64,000 nucleotides of DNA from Proteiniborus sp. MB09-C3 (GTDB taxonomy: Bacteria > Bacillota > Clostridia > Tissierellales > Proteiniboraceae), in contig NZ_CP127161.1 in the NCBI RefSeq assembly GCF_030263895.1, positions 2,666,001 through 2,730,000 on the forward strand, read 5' to 3'. This document shows positions 57,598 through 64,000 of the stretch, piece after piece. A model generated the notes under the pieces. It was given only the letters and a program-made list of their open reading frames with translations, was not told the DNA's origin and searched no databases. Position 1 is the first letter of the stretch; every line of letters starts with the position of its first letter. The translations under genes were made by a program, and so were the position numbers.

Positions 57598-58247
57598 GTC
57601 ACGGTAGACATGCCGGTTGCCCGGCGTGCGGATTTCCCGCACCGGGCTCCTCAAGTATACTCGCTTCCGTAATCGGCTACGTTTTCTCTATAGCTTTCTT
57701 GCTATTCTTCTCAGTGAGGTTTGCTTTAGTTATCCAGCCCTACATGTCCGGCTAAAGTTTCCTTTGAGAACTACGTATACTTGTTATCCACTTCCCCGTG
57801 TAGTCGGCTCTCCCTACCTCAGAGTACTATTAGATAATCCGACTTCTCCTGACTCATCAGCTATCCTCTTTTTCGATTGGGTAAGCTTACCAACTTTTGC
57901 TGGAAATCATGAGGCCTCCCAAGTTCCTGACATTACTTTTTATACATACCACGTTCTCTGACCCCGACAGACCCTCAAGAATCTCACCTTTAACGATTCT
58001 TTTGTATTGACTTCCGTAACGTTAAATACGTCGTCATCTGCTTTACCCTCTTTACGGGGGGATACGATTAACGAGGCTGAATATGCTTCAGGGATTACGG
58101 TCTCCCCTGTGGTCTATATAATTCTCTGTGTACGCTTTACCTTTATCGTCGCCGATATTAGCACAACACTCGATAATGGTGGTTGGTTAGACCTTGCCAT
58201 GTAAGGACTTTCACCTTACCAGTAATGTCAAGCTTCGCTTGGCGCAC
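57598..58247 (-). ncRNA. ORF-less group II intron inserted in an attC core site
   Basis: About 650 nt on the minus strand. It begins GTGCGCC (consensus GUGYG) directly after the exon GTTA and ends GTGAC before TACGACAATATC. Near the 3' end GGAGCCCGGTGCGGGAAATC with CGCACGCCGGGC folds as domain V: AGC start, GAAA tetraloop and a CG bulge. A short domain VI follows. GTAAGGTGAAAGTCCTTACA near the 5' end and GTAGGGAGAGCCGACTAC are typical domain I elements. No reverse transcriptase ORF is in domain IV, so mobility needs a maturase in trans. Position and short domain VI fit the group IIC-attC class, known to insert at integron attC sites. Plus-strand ORFs here are shadows. Confidence 0.75.
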
Positions 58248-58361
58248 TAACGTTCCGTGTTTCCGACGTCTCTGAACCGAACCCCCAGCGCCCTACTTCC
58301 TGGCGGTGCAATAGCACCCGGTGAAGAGATGTGCGTAGCAAACGGAAATATATTGTTATCT
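58248..58361 (-). repeat. attC-like recombination site R10, interrupted in its core by the intron
   Basis: About 114 bp. Outer stem TAACGTTCCGTGTTTCCG / GCAAACGGAAATATATTGTTA, interior GGCGGTGCAATAGCACCCGG with CGACGTCTCTGAACC. The left core is GTTA cut by the intron (TAAC at 58248-58251). The right flank GTTATCTGAAGTA complements TATTTCAGATAAC at the next site with one mismatch, which defines the TIR cassette. Confidence 0.75.
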
Positions 58362-58399
58362 GAAGTATCTGTCAAAACAAGATAATAAACTTAAATAAA

Positions 58400-59209
58400 T
58401 CAACAAAGTTCCACTAATGTTATGATAAATGTTAATACTATTATTAATATTCCAAAGTAGAGTGGAACATTTTTTTCTGTTGAAGTAAATGATTTATACT
58501 TCTCAGGTCTTAATCCTTTTCCAAGTGCTACCCATTCTGCTTGATATATTTGATCAGATAGTTTTTTTTCTAGCTTAAGAATAACATCAAATTTAGCTTT
58601 ATTAAGCTTGCCATAATTGTCAATTAAATTTCTCCAAGAATTACATAGTAGCAAGCCCACTCCAGAAAATCCGTATAGAATAATCCTTGAATTTCCATTT
58701 AGTATATCTGTTTCTGATAATAGAGTGGCTATTGCTAATAAAGAACCAATAACAGTTATAAAAAAAGCATTTGTCTTTTGCCTTCTTTCAATCAGTCTTT
58801 CAGATGATTCAACCATCATTTTGTATAGTTCAATGACATCATTATTATCTTTCAATGAGAAGTTACTATTAAACTCTTCCTCGAAGTTATATATTGATAA
58901 TAATCTTGTTATTACATTCTCTTTTTCAGTTTCATTATCCTCATAAAGTTCTAAAATCTCTTTATTTGCATTAGTTGCCTTCTCAATTTCCCACTTAACA
59001 TTATCAGATTCCTTACAAAATTTAGGGTTATACATAATAACTGCTTCTGCTTCATAAATTGCTTTCTCCGCTTTTTCTTTCCATCTTCTATCATTACAAC
59101 TGTCTAAAAAAGTTAGATGTAATTTAAATGGCAGGTCTTGTGCAATACTATTTAATCTTTTTTTAGCGTTTTGGTTATCCTTGAGTCGGTGAATGACAAA
59201 TAATTTCAT
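58400..59209 (-). CDS. TIR-like domain fused to RipA-like membrane module
   Basis: 269 residues, TAGGAGTTAACT before ATG. Residues 1-110 resemble a TIR/nucleotide-sensing fold: KLFVIHRLKDNQNAKKRLNS, AIYEAEAVIMYNPKFCKESD and NVKWEIEKATNANKEIL with the usual Glu. Then two close TM segments (FFITVIGSLLAIATLL, IILYGFSGVGLLLCNSW), a conserved-looking stretch NLIDNYGKLNKAKFDVILKL and AEWVALGKGL, and a last TM (VPLYFGILIIVLTFIITLVE). The C-terminal two-thirds match my memory of RipA-family octameric membrane proteins. With the next TIR gene it forms a two-gene defence cassette, probably a membrane-disrupting effector. Confidence 0.72.
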   Translation of the reverse strand: MKLFVIHRLKDNQNAKKRLNSIAQDLPFKLHLTFLDSCNDRRWKEKAEKAIYEAEAVIMYNPKFCKESDNVKWEIEKATNANKEILELYEDNETEKENVITRLLSIYNFEEEFNSNFSLKDNNDVIELYKMMVESSERLIERRQKTNAFFITVIGSLLAIATLLSETDILNGNSRIILYGFSGVGLLLCNSWRNLIDNYGKLNKAKFDVILKLEKKLSDQIYQAEWVALGKGLRPEKYKSFTSTEKNVPLYFGILIIVLTFIITLVELC

Positions 59210-59218
59210 AGTTAACTC

Positions 59219-59608
59219 CTATCTACCACCATTAATCAATATCTTAAGGTTGTCCCATGTCCATTTATAAATTTTGTCTGTTGTAGTTGCAGACGTTGGT
59301 TTTGTGCATCCCTTATCTGTATATGCAGCTAAAAGAAAATATTGCTTACCCAATTCTTTTGCAATTGATAATTCAGCAGCTACACCTGAAGCCGTATGTG
59401 TTTGAGTACCACAAAGCACTATAACGACATCAATATTACCCATTCTGCGACGCACTTTAGCTTTCCAATCGCCTGACAAATGTTCTTTCACAGAATTATC
59501 CTTAAAATCAAATGGACTATCTGGTAATTTTGCTTGCCCAGCTAGCATCGTTTTTGTTTTCTCATCATGGTCAATATCAAAACTAATAAAAACTCTTTTC
59601 TTTTTCAA
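59219..59608 (-). CDS. TIR-like signalling protein (ThsB / MTH538 type)
   Basis: 129 residues, TTG start after TAGGAG. Pattern of the TIR-like domain of Thoeris ThsB: KRVFISFDIDHDEKTKTMLA, SPFDFKDNSVKEHLSGDWKA, RRRMGNIDVVIVLCGTQTHT and SGVAAELSIAKELGKQYFLL, with the catalytic Glu in VAAELSIA. In Thoeris, this type of enzyme turns NAD+ into an ADP-ribose-derived messenger on phage infection. It is the upstream gene and ends 9 bp before the TIR/membrane gene, which may sense the messenger. Known Thoeris effectors are different proteins, so this pairing is unusual. Confidence 0.85.
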   Translation of the reverse strand: MKKKRVFISFDIDHDEKTKTMLAGQAKLPDSPFDFKDNSVKEHLSGDWKAKVRRRMGNIDVVIVLCGTQTHTASGVAAELSIAKELGKQYFLLAAYTDKGCTKPTSATTTDKIYKWTWDNLKILINGGR

Positions 59609-59679
59609 ATTATACTCCTACTAATATTAATTTTTTTAGTTATTCGCCCCTACTGGCAATCTACAAAGGCAGATATTTC

Positions 59680-59736
59680 AGATAACTATTGTATCTCCGA
59701 CATAAGCGCGTCGGTAATTCTACCAAATAGTTATGT
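59680..59736 (-). repeat. Short attC-like site R11 (57 bp)
   Basis: AGATAACTATT and AAATAGTTATGT are the outer arms; CTCCGACATAAGC with GCGTCGG forms the inner hairpin and TTGTATC / GGTAATTC the unpaired spacers. This is the size and shape of a classical short attC. Its left core AGATAAC pairs with the cassette start GTTATCT at R10. It is the first site reading from the conjugative-type operon. Confidence 0.72.
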
Positions 59737-59976
59737 CATACGACATAATGTCGGTAATCCACACAAAGTAGCAAATTTTACGACACTAAATCCAATATAC
59801 TTAACCAGTAAAACATTCCATAGTAAACTCTGGTATATATCTTAAACTTGTGTAAATATTTTGAACATGAAATCTTTTTTATAACTAATTTGAATTGTCA
59901 ATATCTAATTAAATAACTTTTTAAGATTGGGCGATTTATAGTCTAGTACAAATAATTTCAATAAAGTTCTAAAAAA
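59737..59976. other. Junction between cassette array and element operon
   Basis: No gene. CGACATAATGTCG is a short palindrome and GTCGGTAAT repeats the motif in R11 (GTCGGTAATTC). This would be the place for an attI-like site or the array border; no integrase is seen in the window. Confidence 0.35.
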
Positions 59977-61320
59977 TCACAGTATATGTTGACCAATTAT
60001 TTTATCTAACTTACGTACATCAATTCCTTTTCCAAGATTAAGCTTAAACTTCCCTGCTCTTGTCCATAATTCTATCTCCGCATTAAAATCAAGAATTCCA
60101 TGTGCATTTTCGCTTGAATACATATCAACACTTGCAGAATCGTAAACTAATATTTTCCCATCTTCCGTTATACCCCTTAATACTATGAAATGTCCTCCTT
60201 TAGTAAAATGTCCCTTTCCCATACTAGCTATCACAGGATATCCTTGGCTAAGAGCTTTTACTATAGAGTTAGGATCTCTTTTGCTAACTGCTTCAACATT
60301 AAGTCCATAACAACTACCTCCATCAGTCATTAAAGACCAGTGGCTTCCTAGTCCTTTTGCTCTATGCCCATTAGCAACACTCCAACTAGCAACAATATCA
60401 GGAGTTACCTTATTTCCAGTAAGTCCTGATACAACCATTGATAGTGATGTTGGACCGCAACCAGCACTTAATATTGTACCATCTCCATATGGAAGTAGCC
60501 CCCATCTCTTGTCAGTTTGATTATAATAAGGAATGTTCTCATTACCTTCAGGATATTCTTGCAGCTGCTCAATATCTATAACTGCATCATCATAAATATT
60601 TAAACTTTTTTCTACATCCATAGATGAAATTGTATTATAAATATTAGTAGCTATAAAAACACTTTCTTCATCAATAATATTTACATCATAAAGAACATCC
60701 TCAAAGTTCCTAGTATCCACTTGTATATTTGCAATTTTCTTAGTTACAGTTCTAGTTTCTGTTATTATTCTAGTTTTTTTCACAATTTTAGGCTTTCCAT
60801 CTTCTCCAACAATAGTTTCTTCATACTCCTCCTCATACTCATATTCCTCCTCAATTTCATGTTCAGAAATATCAACAGTTCTATTAATGAATTTTAAAGC
60901 AATTTCTTGTATTTTATTAGAATCCATGTTTCTAAAATCCTGATTTAATAATACAGAATCTATAGATATTAATGCTTGCCAGGTTAAATCATAATTATAG
61001 CTAACAACAAAGTCATCACAATCTCTATTTTCTTCTTTAACACTTTCTATCCAGTCTCGATTAAGCTTGTCTACAATAAAAATAGTATCCTGGTACACAG
61101 CTATTTTTTCTATATCATCTAATAAATTAGGGTTACTCTCAGGCGTACTGCCAAATATTATGCTAATCAGTATGGCAGGAAAACTAGCAAGTGCAAGAAG
61201 TAAAACTAGTATAAGAGAAAAAATAGTGATTAACACAGTAAGCAACTTTTTTCTAATCTCTTCATCGAAAACAGCTTTAGCTAACACTTTTTTAAATAAT
61301 GCAATAGCCGCGGCACTCAT
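59977..61320 (-). CDS. Membrane-anchored C39-like cysteine peptidase
   Basis: 447 residues after GAGGTGTTTCT. Residues about 24-55 are a TM segment (LLTVLITIFSLILVLLLALA). The middle has an acidic repeat (EIEEEYEYEEEYEETIVGED). Residues about 265-425 form a papain-like C39_2 domain: NIPYYNQTDKRWGLLPYGDG, GCGPTSLSMVVSGLTG (catalytic Cys), GGHFIVLRGITEDGKILVYD (catalytic His and Asp). Likely acts on the cell wall or on peptides at the conjugation machinery. It is the last gene of the minus-strand operon before the cassette array, which could receive its transcript. Confidence 0.82.
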   Translation of the reverse strand: MSAAAIALFKKVLAKAVFDEEIRKKLLTVLITIFSLILVLLLALASFPAILISIIFGSTPESNPNLLDDIEKIAVYQDTIFIVDKLNRDWIESVKEENRDCDDFVVSYNYDLTWQALISIDSVLLNQDFRNMDSNKIQEIALKFINRTVDISEHEIEEEYEYEEEYEETIVGEDGKPKIVKKTRIITETRTVTKKIANIQVDTRNFEDVLYDVNIIDEESVFIATNIYNTISSMDVEKSLNIYDDAVIDIEQLQEYPEGNENIPYYNQTDKRWGLLPYGDGTILSAGCGPTSLSMVVSGLTGNKVTPDIVASWSVANGHRAKGLGSHWSLMTDGGSCYGLNVEAVSKRDPNSIVKALSQGYPVIASMGKGHFTKGGHFIVLRGITEDGKILVYDSASVDMYSSENAHGILDFNAEIELWTRAGKFKLNLGKGIDVRKLDKIIGQHIL

Positions 61321-61344
61321 AGAAACACCTCATTTCAAAATTCA

Positions 61345-62331
61345 TCATTTATTTTCAACTATATACTGGCTCAAAATTTGTCTAAATACATTAGAATTTT
61401 TAGTATCAAACAATTCAAGTTTTGCATCACTAAAATATATATTGTTTTTTTGATTCTTCAAAAGTTTTTTTACATTGTTTTTTTCTCTTTCAGAAGTAAA
61501 GCTTAAAATAATGTTTAGATCTTTCTCACTAAGCTTTAAAATTTTCATAAGTTCATCAAGTTCAGACTGCTTTGCAGCTCCACAAAGAATTTTGACATCT
61601 GCAATATCTGAAGAACTAACAGCTTTTAACTTTTTCTCTTTCAATAACCCTATATCAATTATGTTGAAATTACAGTCTAGTGGTATATTTCCGTTATAGT
61701 AATACTCTACACCCTTATAAGAAGAATTTTTAAAATCATAATAATAAGCTATTTTAGTAAGATAGCCACTTCCATTTGCTTCTGTATAAGAAACCTTTGC
61801 TCCTATATCTGCTAAAAAAGTAGCTAAATTAATAGCAGTTTTAGTCGCTCCGAATTTACTTTTAACTCCTGCAATAAAAACCTTGATATTGTCTTGAGTA
61901 AATGAATATTTAAAATTAAGTCTTTTCACACGCTTTATAATTTTTTCCTTAAACTTTTCTTCCTGATATAAGCACATTTCCATTTCTTCCTGTATTCCTT
62001 CAATATCAGTTGAAGTTATAATGTTGTAGACCTCAGCTTCATTCACAATCCTACTCAACAAAACATTTTCTATATTTTTAGCAATTATAACGAGTTTAGG
62101 GTTATATATTGTCTTAAAGGCTGCTATTGCTTCTATGATGTCATCTTGATCATCCTTAAGAGATTCCAAGTCTATAAATACATAAGAATAATGATCTAAA
62201 CTTTTCATGTCATGAATTACAAATTTTTTTAAATAAAATTCACCTGAAATTTTCTTAATTATCATATTTTTATTATTTTGAAGGAAATCAAAAAGTCCTA
62301 TATTTTCATTACTTGTTAGATAAAGTAACAC
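61345..62331 (-). CDS. MinD/ParA-like protein with atypical P-loop
   Basis: GTG start after AGGAGGT. 328 residues. The first 140 look like a receiver-like alpha/beta fold (LIVIDLESLKDDQDDIIEAI type: YVFIDLESLKDDQDDII). From about 150: IKVFIAGVKSKFGATKTAIN, the deviant Walker A position of MinD-type ATPases with the usual KGG changed to KFG, then YTEANGSGYLTKIAYY and FNIIDIGLLKEKK (Walker B). The fold agrees with TadZ/CpaE-like proteins. It belongs to the operon with the coiled-coil membrane proteins and may localise the conjugation machinery. ATP binding is doubtful. Confidence 0.68.
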   Translation of the reverse strand: MLLYLTSNENIGLFDFLQNNKNMIIKKISGEFYLKKFVIHDMKSLDHYSYVFIDLESLKDDQDDIIEAIAAFKTIYNPKLVIIAKNIENVLLSRIVNEAEVYNIITSTDIEGIQEEMEMCLYQEEKFKEKIIKRVKRLNFKYSFTQDNIKVFIAGVKSKFGATKTAINLATFLADIGAKVSYTEANGSGYLTKIAYYYDFKNSSYKGVEYYYNGNIPLDCNFNIIDIGLLKEKKLKAVSSSDIADVKILCGAAKQSELDELMKILKLSEKDLNIILSFTSEREKNNVKKLLKNQKNNIYFSDAKLELFDTKNSNVFRQILSQYIVENK

Positions 62332-62342
62332 TCAATTACCTC

Positions 62343-62429
62343 CTATCTTCTTATAAACAATGCTACAACTGATAATATAAATATAATTAGCCAAAAAATC
62401 ATTTTGAGAAATTTTTTCTTACCGTCCAT
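62343..62429 (-). CDS. Single-TM micropeptide (28 aa)
   Basis: ATG 62429 after GAGAGGTGAGT. MDGKKKFLKMIFWLIIFILS then VVALFIRR: a positively charged N-terminus, one TM and a basic C-terminus. It ends 11 bp before the MinD-like gene. It is probably a small membrane partner in the same operon. Confidence 0.55.
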   Translation of the reverse strand: MDGKKKFLKMIFWLIIFILSVVALFIRR

Positions 62430-62614
62430 ACTCACCTCTCCATTTTTTCATTCTTCTTATTTAGACTTGATTAATTATTGATAACTCCTAAAAAACAAGG
62501 CCCTAGAATCGATTTTAAGGCCCTTAAAAGCACTATATATACCTATAACACCTGTGCTTTTAAGAGCTTTTGAGGGGATATTGAAAAAAGGTTAAAGTAA
62601 ATAATACCTTAACC

Positions 62615-62890
62615 CTATCTTCTATCTTGACTAAAATATTTTAAGTCTTCAGCAATATCATAATTTAATTTTTCTAGCCTTAAATTCTCTATTTTTAATA
62701 TTTCCTTTTCCTTTTTAAATTGATTGTTTTTAATTTGCAAGTCCTTCCATTCTTGAAGATTAACTACTGTACTATCCTCTTCCCTATACCACTTACGAAA
62801 ATTACTTACTATAAAAAATCCACCAAGTAAAATCAATATAAGTATATAACCAGATAACATTAAAATAACTTCTTGCATTATTTTTACCAT
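62615..62890 (-). CDS. Small membrane-anchored coiled-coil protein (91 aa)
   Basis: N-terminal TM (VILMLSGYILILILLGGFFI) then a coiled coil (WKDLQIKNNQFKKEKEILKI, ENLRLEKLNYDIAEDLKYF). It starts 3 bp after the previous gene's stop. It is typical of structural accessory proteins in conjugation operons. No named family is recognised. Confidence 0.65.
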   Translation of the reverse strand: MVKIMQEVILMLSGYILILILLGGFFIVSNFRKWYREEDSTVVNLQEWKDLQIKNNQFKKEKEILKIENLRLEKLNYDIAEDLKYFSQDRR

Positions 62891-62893
62891 AGC

Positions 62894-63178
62894 CTATATT
62901 GCCCCTTCCATTTTTATTCTGTCAAATAATATCTGTTCGAGCTCCTGGTTTTTATTTTCTAAGTCCTGATTTTTATCTCTAAGCTTTTCTACCTCATTCT
63001 CTAAATCTTTATTTTCATCACGCATTTTTCTCAAAACGTCATTTTCAACTTTAATAGTTTTCTCAAGAATGTGATAAATTTTCCCTATATACATTTCCGT
63101 AAGCCTTATAGTAAATAATGCTCCACCAGCTCCACAGAAAAAGTAAATCCATATAAAAATTATCTCTTTCCAATCCAC
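62894..63178 (-). CDS. Small membrane-anchored coiled-coil protein (about 94 aa)
   Basis: The start is put at GTG 63178 (VDWKEIIFIWIYFFCGAGGA), as AAGGGAG lies 8 bp upstream; an ATG 18 bp earlier overlaps that site. One TM (IIFIWIYFFCGAGGALFTI), then a long coiled coil (KIYHILEKTIKVENDVLRKM, DENKDLENEVEKLRDKNQDL). It is the same architecture as the downstream 91-aa protein, which suggests a heteromeric pair. Confidence 0.65.
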   Translation of the reverse strand: MDWKEIIFIWIYFFCGAGGALFTIRLTEMYIGKIYHILEKTIKVENDVLRKMRDENKDLENEVEKLRDKNQDLENKNQELEQILFDRIKMEGAI

Positions 63179-63200
63179 GATAATTACTCCCTTCATTTAA

Positions 63201-64000
63201 TTAATACTCTAATTCCTCTTCTATACTTACTTCTATTGTCTTACTTGCTTCCTCAGCCTTCATAGCTCCTATTTCTGAAATAGAATAAGCTCCTTTATCA
63301 TTTTTCAATACATATCCACACTTAAAATTGCTTTCTAAGCGATTTTTAAGATATTTGAACTGTTCTTCAACATCTTCAGGTTTAGCATATTTTTCTTCTA
63401 GTTGACTGTAAAGATTACCTAAGGATAAAAGTCCATTAGCAGCTTTAATATGTCCAAATACAACATTTGAATCATAAGGAGTAAATTCAAATGTCTTGTC
63501 CATCTCTTTAGCTGCTTTTGCTCCCTTAACTGTGACTTTATACTTATCATTCTGTTCTTCAATATAATCGTTATTAACTAGCTTTTTTAACCTTCCTAAG
63601 AAAATATTTGATTGTTTATCAGCCTCTTTTGAATCCTTATAACGCTGTTGAAAAAGCTTTTCTAACTGTTCTCTTGAAGAAAACTTTCTAACAGTGGGAA
63701 TAATCACATTAGCATCATACCTAGAAAATTTGAACTCTTCTTGAACTTTTTCCTTCTTCCTATCTTTTTCATTATTTTCATTGCTTTCTTCATTGCTTTC
63801 CTCAGTCTTTTCTTGTTTCAGCTTCTCTTCTTGTTTAGACTTAGGTGCTTGTTTCTCTGTAGGCTCTTTCTTAACTTCTATCATTGGTTTTTCAACTTGC
63901 TGTTTTATCCTCATCTTTTCCATTTTCTCAACACTAAATTGTTCTTTAGCATAAGTAGAAACATCTAATCCTCTTTCTAAACCAAGTCTAATTTCTCTCA
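63201..64000 (-). CDS. Element protein with EIRLGLERGLDVS motif (C-terminal part, runs off the window)
   Basis: The frame is open to the right edge. It begins at the edge with REIRLGLERGLDVSTYAKEQ, a repeat-like motif found in many clostridial conjugative-element proteins. Then comes a low-complexity K/E stretch (KQEEKLKQEKTEESNEESNE) and two similar domains, FSRYDANVIIPTVRKFSSRE and FTPYDSNVVFGHIKAANGLL. Each is followed by winged-helix-like sequences (YIEEQNDKYKVTVKGAKAAK, YVLKNDKGAYSISEIGAMKA). The duplicated domain suggests DNA binding. The N-terminal part is outside the window. Confidence 0.6.
   Translation of the reverse strand, partial: REIRLGLERGLDVSTYAKEQFSVEKMEKMRIKQQVEKPMIEVKKEPTEKQAPKSKQEEKLKQEKTEESNEESNENNEKDRKKEKVQEEFKFSRYDANVIIPTVRKFSSREQLEKLFQQRYKDSKEADKQSNIFLGRLKKLVNNDYIEEQNDKYKVTVKGAKAAKEMDKTFEFTPYDSNVVFGHIKAANGLLSLGNLYSQLEEKYAKPEDVEEQFKYLKNRLESNFKCGYVLKNDKGAYSISEIGAMKAEEASKTIEVSIEEELEY

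Noticed and set aside
57617-58204. Two plus-strand ORFs of 114 and 65 codons
   Set aside because: They lack ribosome sites and lie antisense to the ribozyme core of the group II intron.

Overview
The window looks like an accessory region of an AT-rich, spore-forming Clostridia-type Firmicute. Evidence: Shine-Dalgarno starts everywhere, the 3' half of the sporulation sigma factor gene sigK, a RepA_N-type replication initiator, clostridial IS families and a predicted UGA selenoprotein. Almost everything is mobile or defence related and many genes are broken by frameshifts or stops. I used no database; family calls come from motifs I recognise. LEFT END (1-4.9 kb): small minus-strand genes (deoxyribosyltransferase-like, two HExxH metallopeptidase-like proteins, a P-loop kinase, an unknown), each separated by a 105-150 bp palindromic repeat that behaves like an integron attC site. 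An IS3/IS150 element (4.9-6.1 kb) truncates a methyltransferase next to it. 6.3-8.6 kb: sigK 3' half abutting a large serine recombinase, the layout of a sigK-intervening (skin-like) element. 8.8-11.2 kb: a type III toxin-antitoxin locus (three 37-nt antitoxin RNA repeats, terminator, ToxN/AbiQ-like toxin) and a decayed second copy of it. 11.8-22.4 kb: two XRE regulators, a NERD protein and its decayed duplicate, a membrane protein, then a 1052-aa protein with two GHKL ATPase domains (MORC-like and histidine-kinase-like), a receiver-like partner and a convergent cytosine-C5 methyltransferase. 22.7-31 kb: RepA pseudogene, IS21, second sigK relic, a nucleotidyltransferase/dead-hydrolase fusion paired with a two-TM protein, IS110, group II intron remnant. 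31-36 kb: SIR2-HerA defence pair beside a broken N6 methyltransferase. 36-43 kb: arsenic island (rhodanese, IS110, thioredoxin-like predicted selenoprotein, arsC, acr3, arsA, arsD, arsR). 43-50.6 kb: RepA, and a 2051-aa methylase/helicase fusion that contains an out-of-frame nested TnpV-like gene. 50.9-59.7 kb: a second attC-like cassette array carrying an Mrr-like nuclease, GNAT, a broken Mrr, an IS21-interrupted gene, an ORF-less group II intron sitting in an attC core site, and a two-gene TIR cassette. 60-64 kb: minus-strand operon of a conjugative-type element (C39 peptidase-like, MinD-like, small membrane/coiled-coil proteins). The strongest novelty candidates are the two integron-like cassette arrays without a visible integrase in a Firmicute-like element, whose gene bodies are flanked by mutually complementary core sites, together with their defence cargo and the intron inserted in an attC core.
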